Of a DNA stretch of 64,000 nt, positions 51,807-59,472 are shown piece after piece. Both the position numbers and the translations under genes were made by a program. The stretch is from Fibrobacter sp. UWB15 (GTDB lineage Bacteria > Fibrobacterota > Fibrobacteria > Fibrobacterales > Fibrobacteraceae), in assembly GCF_900177705.1 (NCBI RefSeq), contig NZ_FXBA01000001.1, positions 930,001 to 994,000 of the forward strand, read 5' to 3'. Every line of letters starts with the position of its first letter. The first letter of the stretch is position 1. The notes under the pieces are model-generated. The model had not been told where the DNA came from. It was given only the letters and a program-made list of their open reading frames with translations, and made no database searches.

Positions 51807-52694
51807 ATGAAAAACACATTCGCGAAAAAGTTCACGGTCTGCGCCCTTGCGGGGGTGCTCGGTTTCGCCCTGACCGCCTGCGACGATTCTTCGTCGGCGG
51901 GGGGTGATGGCGGCGAAACATCGACCAAGTCCAGCAACTCTAGTTCTTCAAGTGTCACCCCGAGCGATGTCGAGGGGTCTAGCAAAACCGCTTGGGATTA
52001 CTTGAATCCGGACATCGATTATGGAGAGTTTACCGATGAACGTGATGGACAAGTCTATAAGACGGTTAAAATCGGAGATCAGATATGGATGGCCCAGAAC
52101 TTGAATTATGCTTACACTGGTGTGAAGTTCTACGGGGAAAAATACACCTCCGATTCCACAAGTTGGTGCTACGAGAACAAGGTTTCCAACTGCGACAAGT
52201 ACGGTCGTCTTTATACCTGGGCGGCGGCCATCGATTCGGTGAAGTTGGCTAATGATGCGGACAACCCGTTGGACTGCGGCTTCAGCAAGCGGTGCGACCT
52301 GTCCGGTAAGGTCCAGGGGCTCTGCCCCAGTGGCTGGCACCTTCCCGATACTACGGAATGGAACACCCTTTTCACTGCGGTGGGCGGCGGTTCTACGGCT
52401 GGCACCAAGCTCAAGTCCCAGACTGCATGGCATCCTTTTACCGATCCATTTACCTTTACCGTCATCACTAGCGAAGATACCTTCGGTTTTTCTGCGTTGC
52501 CTGCTGGCATCATCTTAGCCTTTGGCACCTTCTCCTACGATGGCGACAAAGCGCTCTTCTGGAGTTCAACGGATGTCCATCGCGACGCTGCGTACTACAT
52601 GGACTTGGACTTTGTCAGCGACCAAGCGCGCCTGTTCACCTCCAACTACAAGAACGGCGGCTTCTCCGTCCGTTGTCTCAAGGACTCGGACTAA
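51807..52694 (+). CDS. FISUMP lipoprotein 5 of cluster
   Basis: 295 residues, the shortest linker of the set. The first 30 codons repeat those of the gene at 48012 almost base for base. The linker segment SVTPSDVEGSS is encoded by a GTCACCCCGAGCG...GAGGGGTCT palindromic repeat. The FISUMP domain (DERDGQVYKTVKIGDQIWMAQNLNY, YGRLYTWAAAIDS, VQGLCPSGWHLPDTTEWN, FSVRCLKDSD) has Q in place of E in the WMAENLN block. Confidence 0.87.
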   Translation: MKNTFAKKFTVCALAGVLGFALTACDDSSSAGGDGGETSTKSSNSSSSSVTPSDVEGSSKTAWDYLNPDIDYGEFTDERDGQVYKTVKIGDQIWMAQNLNYAYTGVKFYGEKYTSDSTSWCYENKVSNCDKYGRLYTWAAAIDSVKLANDADNPLDCGFSKRCDLSGKVQGLCPSGWHLPDTTEWNTLFTAVGGGSTAGTKLKSQTAWHPFTDPFTFTVITSEDTFGFSALPAGIILAFGTFSYDGDKALFWSSTDVHRDAAYYMDLDFVSDQARLFTSNYKNGGFSVRCLKDSD

Positions 52695-52712
52695 ATCTCA
52701 AAAGGTTTCCCT

Positions 52713-53711
52713 ATGAAAAACACGTTCTCTAGAAAGTTTACGGTCTGTGCCCTTGCGGGGGTGCTCGGTTTCGCCCTTTCCGCTTGCGACGACTCTTCAT
52801 CGGCGGGTGGCGATGATAACGGCGAAACAAGTGCCCTGAGCAGCAGCGCCAAGGTCACTGAACCAGCCGAAGTGACTGACGGGTCCAGCGACAGTCGCGA
52901 GGCATCCAATGATGCTCAATCTAGCGGCAATGAAAAATCAAGTTCTTCTGTCACTCCGAAGAGTGCAAAAAGTTCTTCATCGAGCGGGGACCCAAAATCT
53001 TCATCAAGTTCCGATATGGCTGAAACTGCAACTTCCAGCAGCGATGGCAGTATCTACGACGCGTCTGCTAACATATTGACCGACTTACGCGATGGTCGAA
53101 ACTACAAGACAACCACGATTGCCCCTGTCGGAACGAATTATTCGGAAGTGTGGATGGCGGAGAATTTAAATTATAGGACAGAGAACAGTTTTTGTTATAG
53201 AGATAAATTCGAAAATTGTGATAAATATGGCCGCTTGTACCTGTGGAGTGCTGCGGTCGGAAAGACCTTGGAAGAATGCGGATACGGACATAAATGTGAT
53301 CTTGGTGCAGGCTTTGTTCGTGGAGTCTGTCCAAAGGGATGGCATTTACCCAGCAAGTCAGAATGGGAAAACTTGATTGTAGCCGTGGATGACTCCATTA
53401 CGGAATATACTTCTGACAATAAGGCTGGAAGAATGCTCAAGTCTACTACGGATTGGACGTTCGACGGGAATGGGGTTGATTCCTATTCTTTTTCAGCGCT
53501 TCCTGCGGGCAAAAGGGATATCTCCACTTATTTCTATAATGGATATTATGGTGAGGAATCCGAGTATGCGCACTTTTGGAGCTCTACAGTCAGAAATGAT
53601 AACTGGGCATATCAAATGTCATTATTCTACTATCGTCACGATAATGCGACATTGAATGACAGTAGTAAAGACATGGGCTACTCCGTCCGTTGTGTGAAGG
53701 ACTCGGAATAA
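52713..53711 (+). CDS. FISUMP lipoprotein 6 of cluster
   Basis: 332 residues. Signal MKNTFSRKFTVCALAGVLGF with lipobox LSAC; its DNA matches the start of the gene at 49089. Ser-rich linker with Thr/Glu (about 28-115). The FISUMP domain is divergent at its start (TDLRDGRNYKTTTIAPVG, WMAENLNYR) but has the usual GRLYLWSAAVG, VRGVCPKGWHLPSKSEWE and YSVRCVKDSE. It is the last gene of the cluster and is followed by a terminator. Confidence 0.87.
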   Translation: MKNTFSRKFTVCALAGVLGFALSACDDSSSAGGDDNGETSALSSSAKVTEPAEVTDGSSDSREASNDAQSSGNEKSSSSVTPKSAKSSSSSGDPKSSSSSDMAETATSSSDGSIYDASANILTDLRDGRNYKTTTIAPVGTNYSEVWMAENLNYRTENSFCYRDKFENCDKYGRLYLWSAAVGKTLEECGYGHKCDLGAGFVRGVCPKGWHLPSKSEWENLIVAVDDSITEYTSDNKAGRMLKSTTDWTFDGNGVDSYSFSALPAGKRDISTYFYNGYYGEESEYAHFWSSTVRNDNWAYQMSLFYYRHDNATLNDSSKDMGYSVRCVKDSE

Positions 53712-53776
53712 TCCCTACCCCCTATCCCCTAAATCCTGCCCCCTAACATTGGTTATCGAGATGATAGTGCTTGAAA

Positions 53777-53799
53777 GCCACCAATATAACACTGGTGGC
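53777..53799 (+). terminator. Terminator after FISUMP cluster
   Basis: Stem GCCACCA/TGGTGGC with a 9-nt loop followed by a T-rich stretch, 65 bp after the last FISUMP gene. Confidence 0.7.
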
Positions 53800-53919
53800 C
53801 TGTTTTATCCCTTTTGTAACAGTAATATTACGCCGAATGCAACTCTTACATACCATCCGAAGATGAGTACGAAATTATTCTTCCCGCCGAAATAGCAACA
53901 CCAATGTCGGATATAATGA

Positions 53920-53977
53920 AAAAAATAAAGCATCCGTCAGCCTAGGGTAATTTCCATTACCCCATGACGAACGGATG
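53920..53977 (-). terminator. Terminator of resolvase gene
   Basis: On the minus strand, CATCCGT pairs with ACGGATG, enclosing a second inverted repeat (GGGTAAT/ATTACCC), and a long T-run follows. It lies directly past the resolvase stop. Confidence 0.7.
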
Positions 53978-53983
53978 ACATTT

Positions 53984-54607
53984 TTAGGCCGCATTCTGAT
54001 GGTCTTGCCGTAGTAATTTGTAAAAGGTTGTTCTTTTTAACCCTAATTGCCGCATTGCCGCCGTCGCTGTTAGCGTACCAGATTTGACTTGAGTGATTGC
54101 GTCATCCCAGCCTTCTGGTTTCGGAATCGATTTTTTTCCGAAGTGAACGCCGCGCTCCAACGCGAGTCTTATCCCCTGTTGCTGCCTAGATCTTATGTTG
54201 ATCCTCTCGCGCTCGGCGACGTAACTGAGTATCTGTAAAACGAGGTCCGCAATGAAGCGGTTATCCAAATTATCTCCGCCAATTGAGGTGTCGAGTAAAG
54301 GCATGTCAAGCACTTTAATATCGCATTTTAATGTCTGAGTAATGTGCTTCCACTCGCTCTGTATTTCAGAATAATTACGCCCGATTCTATCGATTGAAAG
54401 CACCACAACTCGGTCTCCGGGCTGTAATGCCGGTAAGGACGATTCCGTGCCTACCAACGCTCTCCAAGCGCGTCTATCGAAATCCCGGCCAGAAGCCTTA
54501 TCGCAGTACAAATACCGTTGATCGGTGATATATGGTTTTAGAGCTTCAATTTGTCGGTCTAGGTTTTGGTCGGTCGAACTGACCCTTGCGTAACCAAATG
54601 TTGCCAT
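53984..54607 (-). CDS. Serine recombinase / resolvase (TniR-like)
   Basis: 207 residues. The resolvase core is clear: FGYARVSSTDQNLDRQIEAL with the catalytic Ser, VVLSIDRIGRNYSE, and the long E-helix with ERINIRSRQQQGIRLA. The C-terminal helix-turn-helix is GTLTATAAMRQLGLKRTTFYKLL. In Tn5053/Tn402-type transposons such an enzyme (TniR) resolves cointegrates made by replicative transposition; in other contexts it could be an invertase. It carries the 27-bp upstream motif shared with ardC and spoVG, which ties it to the transposon. Confidence 0.88.
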   Translation of the reverse strand: MATFGYARVSSTDQNLDRQIEALKPYITDQRYLYCDKASGRDFDRRAWRALVGTESSLPALQPGDRVVVLSIDRIGRNYSEIQSEWKHITQTLKCDIKVLDMPLLDTSIGGDNLDNRFIADLVLQILSYVAERERINIRSRQQQGIRLALERGVHFGKKSIPKPEGWDDAITQVKSGTLTATAAMRQLGLKRTTFYKLLRQDHQNAA

Positions 54608-54647
54608 GGTGGTCTCCGTGTTAGATGATTAATGATTTTTTATGTAA

Positions 54648-54674
54648 GGCAGTCCCGTGAATGACTTGCCATTG
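54648..54674 (-). promoter_or_regulatory. Shared 27-bp upstream motif, resolvase copy
   Basis: The weakest of four copies: ATGGCAAGTC then GGGACTGCC in gene orientation. It ends 40 nt before the ATG. Confidence 0.45.
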
Positions 54675-54808
54675 TTCGGATTCGTCAACGCATGCGAAGC
54701 GAATGTGCGTGAAAGATGGGTGGTGCAATCCGAATGTGCGCTTTGCTTTTTCAGTGTTTAGCGCACTAATTTAAGCCGCATTTTGGACCTAAAAATAGTA
54801 GTGCGGTC

Positions 54809-55003
54809 TTGTACACTTTAACGACCTACTTTGTGCACGATTTTTGATGATGACGATGTCGGGTCTACATCAATAGGGTTTGTGTATACATGTGGGAATC
54901 TTACGGAAAAAACTTGAATGGTACAATGCTCTATATTAATATATATGTGATGAGTGTACCAATAGGGGTGCTTTGTAGGCGTGTCTACTTAGTAGTTGTA
55001 CAC
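54809..55003. other. Candidate resolution site (res)
   Basis: Several GTAC-centred short dyads lie 200-400 bp upstream of the resolvase gene: TTGTACAC at 54809 with GTGCAC at 54833, TGGTACA at 54919 paired with TGTACCA at 54955, and TTGTACAC at 54996. Three such dimer sites are the usual build of a res locus. The rest of 54608-55173 has no gene. Confidence 0.35.
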
Positions 55004-55173
55004 CGATATGGGCTGGGTGACGAAAAAATTTTTCATCAGCATATAAACTTCTGATAGTTCGTTAGGGAATCCTAGCAACCAATGCATTATGCATTCTCAT
55101 TTGGTAAGACGACGAGCGGATTGGGATGAATAGTTGGTTCATAAAATACGATACCCAGTCCGCTCGTTTTCAT

Positions 55174-56037
55174 TTATTTTATGGTTTCACCGCATATATA
55201 TTGTACAGCGCGTTCAGCCTTGCTAGCTGCAATCGGCAAAAGTGAAATATCATTGCGAAGCGCACGTATCCAAGACTGAATATATGCCGCGCTATCTTTG
55301 ACGGTATACGTGCTGTCGATACCCAATTTGTGCAGTAAAAAGGTGCTACCGAGTTCGGCAATTAATTCTTCACGGCTATAATCTTCGCTGCCGAACGGAG
55401 CAATTTTTGCATTAGGCTTAAATCTGTTCAATCGATGAAAATGGCCCGTAGAGTGGGTTGCTTCATGGGCGAGAACCGAGTAGTATTGACTTGCCTCTGT
55501 AAAGCGTTCAATGCAAGGAACATTAATAAAATCCTTGGATACGGAATAGTATGCTTCTGTTGAAGACGTGTGAACTATGGAAATTTTTTCTCGCTTTGCG
55601 TAGTTGTTTATTAATGTTTCGGCATCGGCAATAGGTTTTGCTTCTTTAGTCTTGGTCAACCATTTTGGCATCATGCCGTCTACGTCGGCAATATCGAACA
55701 CGATATATTTCTTAAGGAACGGAATCTGTTTAGTGACTATTTCACCATTTTCGTCGACTTCTTGCCTTTCAAGCATGGTCCAGAAGTAGACCTTATATCC
55801 GTGTGCTCCACGGCGTATACGACCATTGCATGCATGGATTTGATGGTACGTTGCCAATTCCCCTGACGATTTGCCGACCAAAAGTTGGTTGATTACGGAA
55901 TAGGGACGGCCTGTGGCATGACTAACCAAAAGGCCATTACCCAGCCATGGGGCATGCCATGGCGCAAGCCCGTCGCCATTTTGCAGCATGGATATTACGG
56001 TATCGGTGATTTCTTGGTACGATTTATTATTAAGCAT
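55174..56037 (-). CDS. ArdC-like antirestriction protein
   Basis: 287 residues. The N-terminal ssDNA-binding domain (about 1-125: DGLAPWHAPWLGNGLLVSHATGRPYSVINQLLV, RGAHGYKVYFW) and a C-terminal zincin-like domain with HEATHSTG (HExxH) and the downstream REELIAELGSTFL. This is the ArdC layout known from conjugative and other mobile elements, where it protects incoming single-stranded DNA from restriction. The ATG at 56037 follows a GGAGG site. The gene carries the shared 27-bp upstream motif. Confidence 0.85.
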   Translation of the reverse strand: MLNNKSYQEITDTVISMLQNGDGLAPWHAPWLGNGLLVSHATGRPYSVINQLLVGKSSGELATYHQIHACNGRIRRGAHGYKVYFWTMLERQEVDENGEIVTKQIPFLKKYIVFDIADVDGMMPKWLTKTKEAKPIADAETLINNYAKREKISIVHTSSTEAYYSVSKDFINVPCIERFTEASQYYSVLAHEATHSTGHFHRLNRFKPNAKIAPFGSEDYSREELIAELGSTFLLHKLGIDSTYTVKDSAAYIQSWIRALRNDISLLPIAASKAERAVQYICGETIK

Positions 56038-56082
56038 TGTAGCCTCCGTCAATTCATTTCATAGAATGCAATAGAAGGCGAG

Positions 56083-56109
56083 GGCAAGCCCGCCGTCGCT
56101 CTGCCAGTC
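56083..56109 (-). promoter_or_regulatory. Shared 27-bp upstream motif, ardC copy
   Basis: In gene orientation GACTGGCAGAGC then GGCGGGCTTGCC, ending 45 nt before the ATG. It is followed by ATTGCATTCTATGA, which is also nearly conserved before spoVG. Confidence 0.65.
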
Positions 56110-56125
56110 GTTTCGACGTCGAACA

Positions 56126-56159
56126 ACAAAAAAAACACCCAACGCCTCCACGTCGGGTG
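56126..56159 (-). terminator. Terminator of spoVG-like gene
   Basis: Stem CACCCGACG/CGTTGGGTG (minus strand) followed by eight T, leading directly into the ardC upstream motif. Confidence 0.75.
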
Positions 56160-56234
56160 ATTAATTGAAGGAAGAAAATATCGTACTATCCAGAGACTCG
56201 TTTCTTGCTAGGTCTGTAGATGTGGATACGCTTC

Positions 56235-56594
56235 TTAGCCATTGGTGGCCTCCGCGATTACTTGCTGATACTTTGTCAATACTGCGGCTTCGATGTGCTC
56301 GCGCATCGCTCGCGTTATTGGATTGCAGACGCTGCGATAATCCTCGCCTTTGAAGAATGGGTCTACTGGGTAGCCTACAAACAAGCCGTTGTCGCCGTCC
56401 ATGACCCGCAAACCGCGAATCATAAACTGGTCGCCGAGGATAATGTTTGCAAGCGCCTTGATGTGCCCCATAGACGGCCCCTCGGTGAAGGGGAATATCT
56501 TGCAGTCGGTGACTTGCATTGCTGTGTTAGATTGGGCTTCGAGCTGCTGGATGCGAGCGACTAAGTCGGCTTTCTTCATTGTGCTGTAGTTCAT
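56235..56594 (-). CDS. SpoVG-like protein
   Basis: 119 residues. After a short helical lead (MKKADLVARIQQLEAQ) comes the SpoVG domain: MQVTDCKIFPFTEGPSMGHI, KALANIILGDQFMIRGLRVMDGDNGLFVGYP, YRSVCNPITRAMREHIEAAVL. SpoVG proteins bind RNA and DNA and act as regulators in Firmicutes and Borrelia; phage and mobile-element copies also occur. Here it is a small gene of the transposon between ardC and a hypothetical gene, each with its own terminator. It could regulate the element's own genes. Confidence 0.82.
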   Translation of the reverse strand: MNYSTMKKADLVARIQQLEAQSNTAMQVTDCKIFPFTEGPSMGHIKALANIILGDQFMIRGLRVMDGDNGLFVGYPVDPFFKGEDYRSVCNPITRAMREHIEAAVLTKYQQVIAEATNG

Positions 56595-56644
56595 TATTAC
56601 CTCTTGATGATTGTTGCTTGTCATAGACCGCAATCCAATTCATG

Positions 56645-56671
56645 GGCAGTCCCGCCGACGTTGTGCCAGTC
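56645..56671 (-). promoter_or_regulatory. Shared 27-bp upstream motif, spoVG copy
   Basis: In gene orientation GACTGGCACAAC then GGCGGGACTGCC, ending 50 nt before the ATG. ATTGCGGTCTATGA follows at the same distance as in the ardC leader. Confidence 0.65.
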
Positions 56672-56686
56672 GTCTGTAATAGACAA

Positions 56687-56711
56687 CAAAAAAATGTGCC
56701 CCTTGGGGCAC
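56687..56711 (-). terminator. Terminator of the hypothetical gene at 56730
   Basis: Stem GTGCCCC/GGGGCAC followed by seven T on the minus strand, again leading straight into the next gene's 27-bp motif. Confidence 0.75.
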
Positions 56712-56729
56712 TCGATTAGACTCGTTTAA

Positions 56730-57137
56730 TTAGACTTCCATACAGTATGCATCTTCACACCAGCTTTCGATGTAGCTGGGATATGCCTCGCTGACTCCGT
56801 AATAGAACGTAATGCCGTTGGAGTCTTGATTGTCCGCCACAATATCGTCACGATGAAGCAAGAGGTAGTCTCTGTCCTCTTGGGTAGCCTTGATGTATTC
56901 GATATCGTCGGTGTTGTCGATTGCGCCGTTCCACAGGGAATGACCATAGACGCATTCTCCAGCACAGCGGATTGCCGTGATTGCGTCTGATTGCTTGGTC
57001 AAATCGAGATGATAAGTCTCAGCGGCTTTGCGTACTTCTGCTTCGATGGATTCGCCATCACCGTGCCCCCAGTGCTGATATAGGTAGGCAAGTGTCTTGC
57101 CATCATGTTTTAGGACAAATATGATTCGATCTGCCAT
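56730..57137 (-). CDS. Hypothetical transposon protein
   Basis: 135 residues from the ATG at 57137, preceded by GAGG. It starts MADRIIFVLKHDGKTLAYLY, contains HWGHGDGES and AIRCAGECVYGHSLWNGAID, and ends in an acidic tail (SWCEDAYCMEV). The family is not recognised. It has the shared 27-bp upstream motif and its own terminator, as do spoVG and ardC, so the three are separate transcription units under a common signal. A longer reading frame starting at 57266 would pass through the motif and is rejected. Confidence 0.6.
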   Translation of the reverse strand: MADRIIFVLKHDGKTLAYLYQHWGHGDGESIEAEVRKAAETYHLDLTKQSDAITAIRCAGECVYGHSLWNGAIDNTDDIEYIKATQEDRDYLLLHRDDIVADNQDSNGITFYYGVSEAYPSYIESWCEDAYCMEV

Positions 57138-57175
57138 GTAAACCTCGTATCGTTTCAGAGCTAATCCGTATATGA

Positions 57176-57202
57176 GGCAGTCCCGCCGAAGTTGAGCCAG
57201 TC
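57176..57202 (-). promoter_or_regulatory. Shared 27-bp upstream motif, copy at 57.2 kb
   Basis: In gene orientation GACTGGCTCAAC then GGCGGGACTGCC, ending 38 nt before the ATG at 57137. It is one of the three strong copies. Confidence 0.65.
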
Positions 57203-57427
57203 TGCGTAGAAGAGCCGAAGTCGGAATTGATTGGGCCGAAATCGGCGTAAGGGAGTATTGAGCCATGTATCTTTATCGCTGTTCACGCGTGTGAATTTGC
57301 AAAAAGAGGATTCTTTGTTAGGGTACACGTTTTTCGATGAATGAGGACTCTCCATAGTCAGACGCCCCAAAAAGTAGGCATACAAAGATCGTCCATTTTT
57401 CAAAAAATTTAGGGGTAGGGTAGGGGA

Positions 57428-58246
57428 TCAACGCGCTTGCTTCATAAATAACAGTAAGAGTATTATACGCGTGTCTATGCGAGTCGCATCAACCACATAC
57501 TGAACGAATTGTGCATTCGGTATACAGATACCGCAATCAGCATAGAACTCGTGTAGATTCCGAACAATCCTATCGTAATCTACCAAACGACTGTTCCAGA
57601 GCGTATACCTGGCAGATAATCGGTGTAAACATTCAACATAATCGGCACTTACATCTATATCTGTATCATTAAAAGCGGTCACGACATAATTACTGTAATC
57701 TACTAGACGCTTGTTACATGGCGCATCAATAGCAGCCTCAATCGGAATCGTTGAGTCTGGAGGATTCAGAGTTGCGCTAGCGAGAGTTATATAAGTTGAT
57801 GCTAGCATACAGCCATGCTTAACGCAAATCGAAACATCCCGCAACTGATGACAACGATGGTAATAGCACTCTCCGAACATCAATCGATCTTCTGTCGCAC
57901 ATTTCGGACAATAACGTATACGGCGAATCGTCGCATGATTTAACAGCATGTAGTCAGCTATGTCTATCTTGCCACTATGTTCCAAGCGGCTTAATGCAAC
58001 ACGACGTGCATACGCATCCATGTATCGAATATAATAGGGAATCATTGTATGTCGCCATAGGAACGCACCAATATCAATATACTGGCTACGTAATGCAGTC
58101 TTGATGTCTTCACTAAATTTTATGGCAAATTCAGCACTAAGTGTACGACATCGTGTAATTACAGAACATCTGCAATGACCTACCCATCGTGAGAGCCAGC
58201 TAGAGATCAGTTCATCCGGGTAAATCTTCGGCATGTACGCAAGCAT
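57428..58246 (-). CDS. tniQ: TniQ/TnsD-family target-selection protein
   Basis: 272 residues. The start YPDELISSWLSRWVGHC is the TniQ opening. The zinc-ribbon region RYCPKCATEDRLMFGE, then CHQLRDVSICVKHGCML, carries the CxxC...CxxHxC ligands. It is shorter than TnsD of Tn7 and close in size to TniQ of Tn5053-type elements. Such proteins link the AAA+ regulator to a target site. Its ATG overlaps the stop of the tnsC-like gene by one base, so it ends the transposition operon. Confidence 0.85.
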   Translation of the reverse strand: MLAYMPKIYPDELISSWLSRWVGHCRCSVITRCRTLSAEFAIKFSEDIKTALRSQYIDIGAFLWRHTMIPYYIRYMDAYARRVALSRLEHSGKIDIADYMLLNHATIRRIRYCPKCATEDRLMFGECYYHRCHQLRDVSICVKHGCMLASTYITLASATLNPPDSTIPIEAAIDAPCNKRLVDYSNYVVTAFNDTDIDVSADYVECLHRLSARYTLWNSRLVDYDRIVRNLHEFYADCGICIPNAQFVQYVVDATRIDTRIILLLLFMKQAR

Positions 58247-59472
58247 CAGATTTCCTCTACGCTAAACAACGAACGTAAACAGCCTATCAAGTCACCACCA
58301 GAGCGTTTATACTCCGCAACGACATCGGCCATCGTCCTAGTGACGGCTACATGTAAGGAAGCTTCCTTAGGTGTAGGCAAATGTTCATGCTTTAGCCTAG
58401 TAGTTTGTGATAATCTTGGCTGTATACTAGGCAGCGTATGTCTATGAAGCATTCGCATTCGTTCGTTATACGCTATAGTCAGCGAGTCCAGCCCCAATGA
58501 TTCTGTACCGCGAAGAATAGCTACTTGCTGAGCGTCATGGACCAAAGCTACAAGTGACGAAGGCAATCCACCGGAATGCGTAAATAACCAGTTATAAATG
58601 GACTCGTTAAGAGCAGACTCTTTGCCCACATACTGGTAAGCGTACATGGTCGAACAGAGTCGATAAAATTCGTCTCCGTAGGTCATCGGGCCGTATTCGA
58701 GTCCAACGGTTCTTCGTGCCATCTGTGGGACTTGCTGAAAAAATCCAATACACTCTGGAGTCCCTATAAGCAGAAGACTTATTCCGGTTGTATTAATGAG
58801 CTGGATGAGCATCATATACAGTTGCCGACCGGCTCGATGTTCGACTATGTTCTGGATTTCGTCCACAACCAAGGTACCTACATGCAAGTGACATATTTGG
58901 CAAACAACTCCAAGTAATTGCTGACTGTTCACACGACCTTTACAGACCGTTTCATAGTAATTTGTGCCAAGCGCGTCATCTATCGCAATAACAATCTGAT
59001 AAAGAAGCCCCTTGCAACTCGAATCGAATGGGCAGCTAACTAACAACACCGGAACAATCTTGTGGAATGAATCTTGTATATCAATGACGCCACCCAACAG
59101 TTCAACGGAATATTGTAAGCATGAAGATTTTCCAATTCCAGAACAACCGATAACTGTAGCACTGGTTGCACCAGAAACGACGCCGTGATACTCTAAACCG
59201 TTCATCCAACGGTATGTTGCATTAAGCCGTCTTACGCTGTCGGGATTACCTTTTTGTTCCAAGCTCATACGCGTCATCGTATATAATTTGTGGTAGACTT
59301 CCACACACATCGTCGTCGGTACGAAGATTCGGTAGACATCAGTCAGTCGCATTAATCGGTCACTGGCTGACATTAATCGAACATCGGCACTATAATCTGG
59401 TAGGCGAGTCAGCGCATCAATTAAGCAGGCTCCGGTTAGTAGGGGAGGAAGATAGCTTGCGAAATCAGCCAT
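58246..59472 (-). CDS. tnsC: TnsC/TniB-like AAA+ transposition regulator
   Basis: 408 residues. Walker A is GCSGIGKSS at about 109-117, and Walker B is LVVDEIQN at about 205. LLIGTPECIGFF (sensor region) and the C-terminal AAA+ lid fit TnsC/TniB. In Tn7-like elements this ATPase forms filaments on DNA that pass the target signal from TniQ to the transposase. The gene overlaps tnsB by 8 bp and tniQ by 1 bp. Confidence 0.88.
   Translation of the reverse strand: MADFASYLPPLLTGACLIDALTRLPDYSADVRLMSASDRLMRLTDVYRIFVPTTMCVEVYHKLYTMTRMSLEQKGNPDSVRRLNATYRWMNGLEYHGVVSGATSATVIGCSGIGKSSCLQYSVELLGGVIDIQDSFHKIVPVLLVSCPFDSSCKGLLYQIVIAIDDALGTNYYETVCKGRVNSQQLLGVVCQICHLHVGTLVVDEIQNIVEHRAGRQLYMMLIQLINTTGISLLLIGTPECIGFFQQVPQMARRTVGLEYGPMTYGDEFYRLCSTMYAYQYVGKESALNESIYNWLFTHSGGLPSSLVALVHDAQQVAILRGTESLGLDSLTIAYNERMRMLHRHTLPSIQPRLSQTTRLKHEHLPTPKEASLHVAVTRTMADVVAEYKRSGGDLIGCLRSLFSVEEI

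Noticed and set aside
57161-57403. An 80-codon minus-strand frame before the 57.1-kb gene
   Set aside because: It runs through the intergenic region and the shared 27-bp motif; only its last codons resemble the short leader frames at the other copies.
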